From positions 1 to 10,931 of the forward strand of contig DFBV01000121.1 of NCBI GenBank assembly GCA_002366755.1: 10,931 bases of DNA. The letters run 5' to 3'. Below the pieces are notes generated by a model. It saw only the letters and a program-made list of their open reading frames with translations. It had not been told where the DNA came from and searched no databases. Made by a program: the position numbers and the translations under genes. Source of the stretch: Anaerolineales bacterium UBA3071. Lineage in GTDB: Bacteria > Chloroflexota > Anaerolineae > UBA3071. Numbering within the stretch: position 1 is the stretch's first letter; the number at the start of each line of letters is the position of its first letter. Of this stretch, positions 5,995-10,931 are shown one piece after another.

Positions 5995-6365
5995 TGTGCC
6001 GCTTCTGGGAAGGGGGTGCGGATCTCAACCAGCGCTTCGTTCACCAAGGCGTCCAGTTCGTCGTCGGAGAGGGGAGTTGCTTTGTCACGGATGCGTTTCA
6101 AGGTCTCGAAGCTAGCCTGCCACTCTTCGGGCAAGCGGCCTGCCTCGGGGAGCTGAGCCAATACATGCCGACGGCGCTGTTCACGCAAGTCCAGTTCCCG
6201 CAGGCGAAGGTATTCGTCAGTGCCCAGCATGACTCCCCTGGGCTGACCAGCTTTCAGGATGACGAAGTGCCGCCGGGTTCGATGGGCTTGGTCGAGGATC
6301 TCTGATAGCCGTCGCCGGACTTCGGTCACCGTGACCGTCTCGTCGAGTGCTCTAGTCAGTGTCAT
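5991..6365 (-). CDS. Phd/YefM-family antitoxin
   Basis: 124 aa from ATG 6365, with AAAGGA about nine bases upstream; an in-frame upstream ATG at 6404 overlaps the promoter region and is rejected. The N-terminal 55 residues are the Phd/YefM DNA-binding fold: VTVTEVRRRLSEILDQA (about 11-27), FVILKAGQPRGVMLG (34-48), then DEYLRLREL. The C-terminal part is longer and more helical than in short Phd proteins and would wrap around the PIN toxin. The gene overlaps the toxin by four bases and has a good promoter. Such antitoxins repress their own operon as a complex with the toxin. The gene looks intact. Confidence 0.85.
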   Translation of the reverse strand: MTLTRALDETVTVTEVRRRLSEILDQAHRTRRHFVILKAGQPRGVMLGTDEYLRLRELDLREQRRRHVLAQLPEAGRLPEEWQASFETLKRIRDKATPLSDDELDALVNEALVEIRTPFPEAAQ

Positions 6366-6408
6366 GGCCTGGTTCCTTTCTAGAAATCTGGAGGAAAAAC
6401 GCAAATCA

Positions 6409-6437
6409 ATTATACTCTACTTCTCGCCAGAGGGCAA
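6409..6437 (-). promoter_or_regulatory. Predicted sigma-70 promoter of the Phd/PIN operon
   Basis: On the minus strand: TTGCCC at 6437-6432 (four of six -35 matches), 17-base spacer, then a perfect TATAAT at 6414-6409. The antitoxin start codon is about 44 bases downstream of the -10. The promoter points away from the cas1 remnant. Confidence 0.7.
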
Positions 6438-6448
6438 TCGGTGGCTTT

Positions 6449-6479
6449 CCCATTGCCGATTTGCTGATTTGCCAATGGG
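6449..6479. repeat. Inverted repeat enclosing octamer units
   Basis: Perfect seven-base arms CCCATTG and CAATGGG enclose a spacer that, on the minus strand, reads GGCAAATC followed by AGCAAATC and a partial unit. These are the same octamers as in the tandem repeat at 8413-8483. The element lies between the divergent Phd promoter and the cas1 start, and its right arm overlaps the cas1 ribosome-binding region (GGGAG). Confidence 0.6.
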
Positions 6480-6489
6480 AGATGATAAC

Positions 6490-6704
6490 ATGAGCGTAGT
6501 GTATGTACGTGAACAGGGATCCGTTGTGCGGCGACAGGGGGAACGACTGCTGGTCACCAAGGAAGATCAGCCGTTGATGGACATCCCTCGCATCCACACA
6601 GAGCAACTGGCGCTCTTCGGCAATATGCAATTGACATCGCCGGCCATAGCGCGCTGCTGCTGCTGCACAAAGAAGTGAACGTGGTCTCGTTCTCTTTGCG
6701 GGGT
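6490..6704 (+). pseudogene. cas1: cas1 N-terminal remnant (CRISPR adaptation integrase)
   Basis: The ATG at 6490 follows GGGAG with about eight bases spacing. The first 54 residues read like a Cas1 N-terminus: VVYVREQGSVVRRQGERLLV (3-22), then MDIPRIHTEQLALFGNMQLT (30-49), the beta-strand domain typical of Cas1. At about 6650 the frame slips by one missing base. The other frame continues ALLLLHKEVNVVSFSLRG, matching the next Cas1 strand (usually xxLLxxGIDVVFLSxRG), to about 6704. There the similarity ends and TPR-type sequence begins. Only about 72 of the usual 320 or so residues remain. All catalytic residues (Glu, His, Asp/Glu of the helical domain) are missing. The assignment rests on motif memory but the match is long and ordered. 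Confidence 0.8.
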
Positions 6705-6892
6705 ATGAGGAGCTCGGAAACCGGACGAGCATCACCAAACCGATGGGACAATGGGCGATATTGGCCGAAAGCGAGGGCGACGTGGCCGAAGCAGAACATC
6801 TCTATCGGCGCGTGATTGACGGTTGCGAGGAAGTAAGGAATATAGTAGATATGCTCCATGAGTCTGTTCAATCCGACATCACCAAAGAGTGA
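6692..6892 (+). pseudogene. C-terminal fragment of a TPR-repeat protein fused to the cas1 remnant
   Basis: An open frame ending at TGA 6892 reads YEELGNRTS, then GQWAILAESEGDVAEAEHLYRR, with the spacing of one tetratricopeptide repeat (EELGNR ... LAExxGDxAEAExLYRR), then a non-repetitive tail of about 25 residues. There is no start codon with a ribosome-binding site, and its 5' edge merges with the cas1 remnant, so it is the tail of a gene whose front was deleted. TPR proteins of this type often serve as regulators or scaffolds; this one is probably not expressed. Confidence 0.6.
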
Positions 6893-6978
6893 GCTGGCCA
6901 ATGAACGGACCTGCCGGGGGTGCCCCGGACGCTTGATGGCGCATCCGCGAAAACGCTGACGTGCTGAGGGAACTCTGA

Positions 6979-7146
6979 ATGCAAGTCACAGAGCGCATCA
7001 TCCGCAACCGGGCCGACGAGCGCGGCATCCCTGACCTGACGCTGATCGACCTGGACCTCTTCGGCCCCAACCCCAGCGACCAGGCGGCCCAAAACCCGGC
7101 GGTATACTTCCTGCTGCGCGTCTGTCTGGAGTTGGAACAGACTTGA
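6979..7146 (+). CDS. Short hypothetical protein or gene fragment, 55 aa
   Basis: The ATG at 6979 has GAGGGAA upstream with eight-base spacing, which argues for real translation at some time. The peptide has LTLIDLDLFGPNPSDQAAQN (about 24-43) and ends AVYFLLRVCLELEQT. I do not recognise it. Because the flanking genes are all fragments, it may be the 5' piece of a longer gene. Its stop overlaps the -35 of the next promoter. Part of it (7057-7072) is repeated at 7826-7841 in the transposase remnant region. Confidence 0.4.
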   Translation: MQVTERIIRNRADERGIPDLTLIDLDLFGPNPSDQAAQNPAVYFLLRVCLELEQT

Positions 7147-7171
7147 CACAATGACCACGGTAGAGCATAAT
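7143..7171 (+). promoter_or_regulatory. Near-consensus sigma-70 promoter of the DUF4258/YgiT operon
   Basis: TTGACA at 7143-7148, exactly 17 bases, then CATAAT at 7166-7171 (five of six). Transcription would start near 7178-7180. The ATG at 7151 lies between the two boxes and therefore cannot be the start of the toxin gene on this transcript. Confidence 0.75.
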
Positions 7172-7245
7172 ACAGTTGCCGGGCATAGCCTGATCTGCGA
7201 TCCAGTTGGGACCGTGGCCAATGCCTATGCCAACGGAGGGCTGAA

Positions 7246-7573
7246 TTGGACACAGCATCCATTCTGGATCTGTTCAAGCGGGCGGTACAGAGGAAGACAA
7301 CTCAAGATCTCGCTACACGCGGCTGAGGAAGCGTTGGCTGAACACATCACCCCGCCCGAGATAGAAGCAGCCATGCTCAACGCACAACTGCTTGAGGATT
7401 ACCCAGATTGGTGGTTGGGGCCATCGTGCCTGATATATGGTCACACTGAAGCTGGGCGCGACCTGCACATCGTCGCCTCCTATTCGGACCTGCCGGTCAC
7501 GATCATCACCGTATGTGAGCCCCGCCCACCCAAATGGATCACGCCCACCTTGCGAGGAGGTCACAAACGATGA
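7246..7573 (+). CDS. DUF4258-family toxin of a DUF4258/YgiT toxin-antitoxin pair, possibly frameshifted near its start
   Basis: The body reads LKISLHAAEEALAEHITPPE, then AMLNAQLLEDYPDWW, CLIYGHTEAGRDLHIVASY and PVTIITVCEPRPPKWI, the usual DUF4258 layout (N-terminal helix with His, EDYP, a G..RxLH strand, VITVYEP-like strand). DUF4258 proteins are related to RelE/BrnT-type RNase toxins and often precede YgiT zinc-finger antitoxins. The stop overlaps the YgiT start (ATGA). The start is uncertain. The ATG at 7151 lies inside the promoter. TTG 7246 has a strong GGAGGG ribosome-binding site and encodes LDTASILDLFKRAVQR, which looks like a family N-terminus, but it is one frame off and would need one extra base near 7297. 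An in-frame GTG at 7214 is the other option. The gene is either frameshifted or starts atypically. Confidence 0.7.
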
Positions 7574-7809
7574 AGTGCGTTGTTCAGGGATGTCCCGGCG
7601 AGATGGAAGAACGCCGGATCGTCCATACGTTCTTGCGAAACAGGAAGCCTATGGTAGTGGAAGACTTGCCGGCCTTGGTCTGCCCGGTGTGTGGATATGC
7701 GGTGCTGGATTTGCACGTGCTGGATGCGCTGTTTGCTCTTGATCCGGAAACCGAACGGCCGGTGAGACGGGCTCCCGTGTTCCGTCTGTCACTGGCTCCG
7801 GCGTCGTAG
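7570..7809 (+). CDS. YgiT-type zinc-finger antitoxin
   Basis: 79 aa from ATG 7570, with GAGGAGG upstream and a four-base overlap with the toxin stop. Four cysteines form the zinc site of YgiT/MqsA-type N-terminal domains: C3 and C8 (KCVVQGCPGEM), C38 and C41 (LVCPVCGY). Between them come the short beta strands IVHTFLRNRKPMVVEDLPAL. The MqsA-like helix-turn-helix half is absent. The protein stops after a short tail, so this is the short form that pairs with DUF4258 or similar toxins. It should bind and neutralise the toxin; whether it represses the promoter without a DNA-binding domain is open. The gene looks intact. Confidence 0.85.
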   Translation: MKCVVQGCPGEMEERRIVHTFLRNRKPMVVEDLPALVCPVCGYAVLDLHVLDALFALDPETERPVRRAPVFRLSLAPAS

Positions 7810-7825
7810 AGATCTATCGTTCTCT

Positions 7826-7933
7826 CTCTTCGGCCCCAACCTTAGCGGCCAGGCTAGTAAGGCGTAGCACATCGAGATTGTCAACGCCGTTTTCTACGTT
7901 TTGCGGAGTGGCTGCGCCTGGCGCATGTTGCCC
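7826..7933 (+). mobile_element. IS5-family transposase remnant (N-terminal fragment)
   Basis: Codons 7868-7933 read HIEIVNAVFYVLRSGCAWRMLP, shown here as HIEIVNAVFYVL plus RSGCAWRMLP. This is the hallmark N-terminal helix of IS5-type transposases (usually xxxLNAIFYVLRTGCxWRxLP). The same frame extends upstream with LFGPNLSGQASKA, then a stop codon just before the motif. Right after MLP the similarity ends at an inverted repeat (7931-7958). A following 24-residue frame (7953-8027, GKDGPLTRVALGKFL) is unexplained. No DDE residues or terminal repeats are visible, so the element is long dead. Together with 7810-7825 and 7959-8093 this fills the gap between the YgiT gene and the next gene. Confidence 0.65.
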
Positions 7934-7958
7934 CTATCGATTTTCGCCCGATATGGGG
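7931..7958. repeat. Inverted repeat at the end of the transposase remnant
   Basis: CCCC-TATCG and CGATATGGGG pair over nine bases with one bulged A around a nine-base spacer. It begins exactly where similarity to the IS5 transposase stops, so it may mark a deletion junction. Confidence 0.45.
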
Positions 7959-8093
7959 CTAGTGATTTTCGGCAAGGATGGGCCACTCACACGGGTGGCG
8001 CTGGGGAAGTTCCTGGTTGAAAAGTAGACGAAACAGATCTGCTAGGAGTGGTCTGTGGAGTCGACAAGGGCAGGACGTATTTCAGTTTGAGTA

Positions 8094-8408
8094 ATGGAGT
8101 TGTTCAAGCTGCTCAACGTGGCCGTCTTCGCCATCGCTGGCAGCACGGGAGTGGTCTTCCTCAGCCAGGGGATGCGCGTGGTGTCAGCTTCGGGCAGAAG
8201 CAATGGGGGCGAGCGCTCTCGCCAGTGGGTGATGCGCGTCTGGGTATTGGTCTACGGTTTCGTGGGCAGCCAGATGGCCTGGACGCTGCGTCCTTTCGTC
8301 GGCGCTCCCAGCATGAAGTTCGAGCTCTTCCGGCAGCTTGGAGGCAACTTCTATGCCAATGTCCTGGTCAGCCTCGCCGAGATTCTGGGCTTCGTGATGG
8401 TGAAATAA
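8094..8408 (+). CDS. Membrane protein, probably the C-terminal part of a longer family protein
   Basis: 104 aa with hydrophobic segments at about 5-24 (LLNVAVFAIAGSTGVVFL), 46-65 (VWVLVYGFVGSQMAW) and 86-103. The conserved-looking YGFVGSQMAWTLRPFVGAP (54-72) followed by FELF and GNFY resembles the C-terminal half of membrane proteins of about 250 aa found beside SPFH or RWI-repeat genes in Chloroflexota and other bacteria; some carry the doubtful label 'actin-binding WH2 domain'. The earlier membrane helices of that family are missing. The ATG at 8094 has no good ribosome-binding site, and a stop lies two codons upstream. Hence it is probably 5'-truncated. Its stop is one base from the next start, so it sits in the same transcription unit as the RWI-repeat gene. 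Confidence 0.6.
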   Translation: MELFKLLNVAVFAIAGSTGVVFLSQGMRVVSASGRSNGGERSRQWVMRVWVLVYGFVGSQMAWTLRPFVGAPSMKFELFRQLGGNFYANVLVSLAEILGFVMVK

Positions 8409-8409
8409 A

Positions 8410-9273
8410 ATGAACAAATCGGCAAATCGGCAAATCGGCAAATCAACAAATCAGCAAATCAGCAAATCAGCAAATCACAAATCAGCAGAGAGGCCGCCCG
8501 CTTCCTTGAAGCCTTCGACCGCTGAGCAGATATTGGACTTGCTGCTGGAGGCTTTGCTGGAACGGCAGGCGGCACGCAGAAGTGCAGAGGTGCTGGAGGG
8601 CCAGGGTGCAGCGGTGAAAGCTCCTCCGCTCCCCAGCCCCTCTACTCCCCAACCCCCTCGCCCCCCTGCTCCTGAAGCGCCCGAACCTCGGCCTGCTCCT
8701 GTCTCGAAGCCGCCCCGGGAGCCCCGTCCTGGCGAGGAAGGCTGGAGGCCGCCACTGCCACTGCCCAGTGTCAACCTGGGACGCACGCTGGGCCGGTTGC
8801 TGCTGGTACTGGCCGCGCTGGTGGTGTTGGTCAATATCCCCGTCAACCGCTACGGCACCAGCCTGGCCCGCATCATGCCAGACACCGCCTCTCTGGTCAT
8901 CCGCGACGGCCTGGTGCTCAAAGGCAGCGGGCCGGACATATACGTCCTGCAAGACGATAAGCTGCGCTGGATCAGCAGCCTGGAGGCGTTTGAGTTCTTC
9001 AACTACCGCTGGGAGCAGGTTCATATCGTGGATGACGGCTTCCTGGAGCAGTTCGAGAAAGGTCGGCCCATCCACGTGCTCCTCAAGTGCCGCGGCAGCC
9101 CCCACATCTACGCTCTGGAGAATGGCCAGAAGCGCTGGATCAAAGACATCCCCGCCTTCGAGGCTCAGGAGTACGTGTGGGAAGACGTGAAGATCGTGGA
9201 CTGCGTTTACCTGCGCAGCTTGCCGGACGGCCCGACCATCCCTGAGGATGCTGGCCCTCCGCCGCAGCCATAG
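8410..9273 (+). CDS. One-TM protein with two extracytoplasmic RWI repeats
   Basis: 287 aa. Residues 1-25 come from the octamer repeat and read as low-complexity NKSANRQI/GKSTNQQI/SKSANHK. A helical, Arg/Glu-rich segment (38-65) follows, then a Pro-rich linker (about 71-120), a single transmembrane helix (about 128-145), and two homologous units (about 166-220 and 222-275). Each unit has the order GSGP/GSPH-IY.L-(E/D)(N/D)...RWI-..-FE-...-W(E/D)(Q/D)V.IVDD/C-...L. Such units occur in many Chloroflexota surface proteins of unknown function. The orientation is probably N-in, with the repeats outside. Whether translation really starts at 8410, inside the repeat, is uncertain: no good ribosome-binding site precedes it, and the nearest in-frame alternative is TTG 8503. 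It lies between membrane genes and upstream of an SPFH protein. Confidence 0.75.
   Translation: MNKSANRQIGKSTNQQISKSANHKSAERPPASLKPSTAEQILDLLLEALLERQAARRSAEVLEGQGAAVKAPPLPSPSTPQPPRPPAPEAPEPRPAPVSKPPREPRPGEEGWRPPLPLPSVNLGRTLGRLLLVLAALVVLVNIPVNRYGTSLARIMPDTASLVIRDGLVLKGSGPDIYVLQDDKLRWISSLEAFEFFNYRWEQVHIVDDGFLEQFEKGRPIHVLLKCRGSPHIYALENGQKRWIKDIPAFEAQEYVWEDVKIVDCVYLRSLPDGPTIPEDAGPPPQP
8413..8483. repeat. Octamer tandem repeat (RRCAAATC, about nine copies) at the start of a gene
   Basis: Nearly perfect head-to-tail copies: AACAAATC, three GGCAAATC, AACAAATC, three AGCAAATC, then a seven-base ACAAATC copy. The repeat begins immediately after the ATG at 8410. Because eight is not a multiple of three, losing or gaining one copy would shift the reading frame. 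Confidence 0.85.
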
Positions 9274-9274
9274 G

Positions 9275-9310
9275 CTGGTAGATTGGTAGATTGGTAGATT
9301 GGTAGATTGG
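9275..9310. repeat. Octamer tandem repeat (GATTGGTA x about 4.5)
   Basis: Three perfect GATTGGTA units plus partial units start two bases after the stop of the RWI-repeat gene. The rest of the gap up to 9351 holds a small imperfect inverted repeat (GGTTTCCGAAAACC) and the weak ribosome-binding region of the next gene. Confidence 0.8.
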
Positions 9311-9351
9311 GAAGGTTTCCGAAAACCCCAAGCGTCTGTCAGGTAACGACG

Positions 9352-10931
9352 ATGACGAACGAACCGAGCACGGATGAGTCATCTCAACAACAAACCACTT
9401 CGGTCTGGGACTGGCAAGAGTCGCTGCTCTGCGCTTTGCCCTACCTGTTGCTGCTGGCTTTTCCGGGGTTGGCGGCGGCGCTGGACAGCGTGCAGCCGCT
9501 ACGCCCAGCCGTTCCGGCCCTGTGGTGGCTGCTGCGCTGGGGGCTGCGGCTGATCTTCCTGGCCGGCGCGCTGGTCGGCTGGCGGCGGGGCAGGCCCCGC
9601 TGGTTCTATCCCTGGCTGGGCTTCGCCATCTACGAACTGGTGGCGCTGCCACTGGCGTTGACCATGTGGTTGGTAGAGCGCTGGCTGGGTCCCAGCGCTC
9701 TGGGCTTCCTCACCATTGGACTGCCGTTGCTGGCATTATCCTTTCTCCCCTACCTCATCGGGGGGCCGTTGGTCGCCCGGCGCGACAGGCTGCTGGCCGC
9801 TTACACCGTTTTCCCCCATGCCGCGCTGACTGCGCCGCTGTTCCTCGCCGTTCAGCGCGATATGCTCGGCGATATGCTCGGTCCGCTGGCGACGGCAACT
9901 CTGGCCCCGGTCCTTTTCGCCGCTGGAACCAGCGCCCTCTTCGGATGGCTGCGCACGGCCCGCGCCCGCTGGGGACTGCTGGTCGCCGGCGTGCTGCTCT
10001 GCCAGACAGCTTTCGTCGTCTCCGCTACCCTTGCCGTGGGTGAATTCCACTCCAGCGTTCTTTTTCCCATTCCCATCCTTTGGCTTCTGGGGCTGGTCAT
10101 ACTGTTCGGGCCGATGTTGTTGCTGGGCGTCGCCCGGCTGCTGGCCCACGCGGCCCGGCGGCTCGGCTGGTCACCAAAGATCATGGCCGACACGCCGCGG
10201 CCCGGGCCATCACCCTGGCAAATCATCTCCCAGAGGTTTCGCCTCTGGCTCACAACTACCGTTGACACAGGAGGTCAAGTTATGACAAGCGAACAAGCAA
10301 GCATCTCGCCACCGGCGAAGAGGGGACCCACCACTCTGGACCGGCTATTCAAAGCGGCAGTGGTCTTCCTGGCGGCGGCCATCCTGATCGTCGCCGTCCT
10401 GGGCATCGCCCGTGCGGTGGTGTACAAGATCCAGCCCTACGAACGGGGCTTGCATCTGCGCGGCGGCCGCTTCATCGGCGTGAATGAGCCCGGTTGGCAC
10501 ACGCAAATCCCCCTCTGGGACACAGTGATCATCGTCAAGGTCAACGAGCGGCTGGGGTACGTGGAACGTATCCCGGCCATGACCTCGGACGACGTGACCA
10601 TGGTCGTCTCGCTGGAGTACACCTACCACGTGACCGATCCCCAGCGCTTCGCCCTGGAGGTGGATGACCCAGAGCGCATCGTCTTCGAATTCGTGCAGGG
10701 CAAGCTACGGGACGTGGTGAACACGAAGCCGATGACCGAGGTGATGCACAGCCGGGCGGCCATGAACCAAGAGGTGATGGAGGCCTTGCGGGTCAAAGAG
10801 GAGCCCTACGGCGTGGAGTTCATCACCGTGCAGATGCAGAGCGCGGAACCGCCCACGGAAGTGGTGCAGGCCATCAAGGATCGCATGGTCGCCTTGCAGA
10901 GGAGGGAACAGGCCCAAGCAGAGGCGGAACA
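9352..10931 (+). CDS. Multi-pass membrane protein reading without a stop into an SPFH domain (partial, runs off the window)
   Basis: From ATG 9352 the frame stays open to the last base. I checked every codon and found no stop. The first 23 residues are polar. About eight hydrophobic segments follow, near 26-44, 56-77, 87-107, 115-141, 148-167, 181-198, 204-226 and 234-262. A cytoplasmic-looking stretch with RLGWSPK leads to VDTGGQV and then the SPFH part from residue 311. I do not recognise the membrane domain. Normally a membrane gene and an SPFH gene would be separate. A lost stop codon, an assembly error, or a genuine fusion would each explain the frame. The ribosome-binding site at 9352 is weak (AGGT). 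The gene follows the RWI-repeat gene by 78 bases on the same strand. Confidence 0.7.
   Translation, partial: MTNEPSTDESSQQQTTSVWDWQESLLCALPYLLLLAFPGLAAALDSVQPLRPAVPALWWLLRWGLRLIFLAGALVGWRRGRPRWFYPWLGFAIYELVALPLALTMWLVERWLGPSALGFLTIGLPLLALSFLPYLIGGPLVARRDRLLAAYTVFPHAALTAPLFLAVQRDMLGDMLGPLATATLAPVLFAAGTSALFGWLRTARARWGLLVAGVLLCQTAFVVSATLAVGEFHSSVLFPIPILWLLGLVILFGPMLLLGVARLLAHAARRLGWSPKIMADTPRPGPSPWQIISQRFRLWLTTTVDTGGQVMTSEQASISPPAKRGPTTLDRLFKAAVVFLAAAILIVAVLGIARAVVYKIQPYERGLHLRGGRFIGVNEPGWHTQIPLWDTVIIVKVNERLGYVERIPAMTSDDVTMVVSLEYTYHVTDPQRFALEVDDPERIVFEFVQGKLRDVVNTKPMTEVMHSRAAMNQEVMEALRVKEEPYGVEFITVQMQSAEPPTEVVQAIKDRMVALQRREQAQAEAE
10282..10931 (+). CDS. SPFH/Band-7 (stomatin/prohibitin-like) membrane protein, internal start, 3' end outside window
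   Basis: The ATG at 10282 has a perfect AGGAGGT six bases upstream, so SPFH synthesis most likely starts here even though the upstream frame is continuous. Visible are 216 residues. They comprise a short polar N-terminus, a transmembrane helix (about 22-46), an entry strand with QPYERG (51-56) and GVNEPGWH (66-73), the SPFH core (YVERIPAMTSDDV, 93-105; VVSLEYTYHVTDPQRF, 108-123), GKLRDVV (140-146), and GVEFITVQM (177-185). After that begins the charged coiled coil (ALQRREQAQAEAE) that continues beyond the window. SPFH proteins form large ring or cage assemblies on membranes and often work with membrane proteases or scaffold lipid domains. Its neighbours here are other membrane proteins. Confidence 0.85.
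   Translation, partial: MTSEQASISPPAKRGPTTLDRLFKAAVVFLAAAILIVAVLGIARAVVYKIQPYERGLHLRGGRFIGVNEPGWHTQIPLWDTVIIVKVNERLGYVERIPAMTSDDVTMVVSLEYTYHVTDPQRFALEVDDPERIVFEFVQGKLRDVVNTKPMTEVMHSRAAMNQEVMEALRVKEEPYGVEFITVQMQSAEPPTEVVQAIKDRMVALQRREQAQAEAE

Noticed and set aside
6604..6618. QLALF in the cas1 remnant as a second clamp-binding motif
   Set aside because: It belongs to the conserved EQxxLFGNxQL strand of Cas1 and lies inside a folded domain, not in a free tail.
7151..7153. ATG at 7151 as the start of the DUF4258 toxin
   Set aside because: It lies between the -35 and -10 of a near-consensus promoter, and the first about 45 residues show no family similarity.
8413..8483. Octamer repeat as a CRISPR array
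   Set aside because: The units are eight bases and contiguous, with no spacers; CRISPR repeats are about 23-47 bases separated by unique spacers.
9522..10043. Alternative + frame of 173 aa and minus frames inside the multi-TM gene
   Set aside because: The 9352 frame gives coherent transmembrane helices throughout; the alternatives are Arg/Pro-rich shadow text.

Overview
This window reads as accessory DNA from a bacterium with fairly GC-rich, densely packed genes. The protein families (AbiE-type pair, PIN/Phd, DUF4258/YgiT, the RWI-repeat membrane protein next to an SPFH gene) and the short octamer repeats between genes resemble genomes of Chloroflexota (Anaerolineae-like). That placement is inferred from memory of such genomes, not measured.

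Left block (61-2586, + strand): five tightly overlapping genes, probably one operon. They are an unknown 112-aa protein, a putative N6-adenine DNA methyltransferase whose C-terminus carries a textbook sliding-clamp-binding pentapeptide (QLSLF), a 109-aa one-helix membrane protein, a phage-type macrodomain protein, and a basic unknown protein. The size and overlaps suggest a phage or integrative-element cassette. Two strong hairpins (2598-2652, 2683-2714) close the block and face a convergent operon.

Middle block (2906-8093): a decaying defence island. On the minus strand lie a frameshifted calcium-binding-protein-like gene, an AbiEi-like antitoxin with its own promoter/operator, and an AbiEii nucleotidyltransferase gene shrunk by internal deletion to its two ends. 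On the plus strand follow a reverse transcriptase pseudogene that has lost its first catalytic motif and the 5' end of a cas1 gene. A Phd/PIN toxin-antitoxin module on the minus strand sits between them. This looks like a CRISPR adaptation locus (RT then cas1) split by a toxin-antitoxin module and then abandoned. The cas1 remnant runs into a TPR-protein fragment. A DUF4258/YgiT toxin-antitoxin pair with a near-consensus promoter follows, then an IS5-type transposase remnant.

Right block (8094-10931, + strand): membrane-associated genes. They are the C-terminal part of a membrane protein, a one-TM protein with two RWI-type repeats whose start lies in a nine-copy octamer tandem repeat, and a multi-TM protein whose reading frame runs with no stop codon straight into an SPFH/Band-7 gene that leaves the window.

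The main theme is several defence genes damaged independently, by single-base frameshifts outside long homopolymers and by internal deletions, beside genes and promoters that still look intact.
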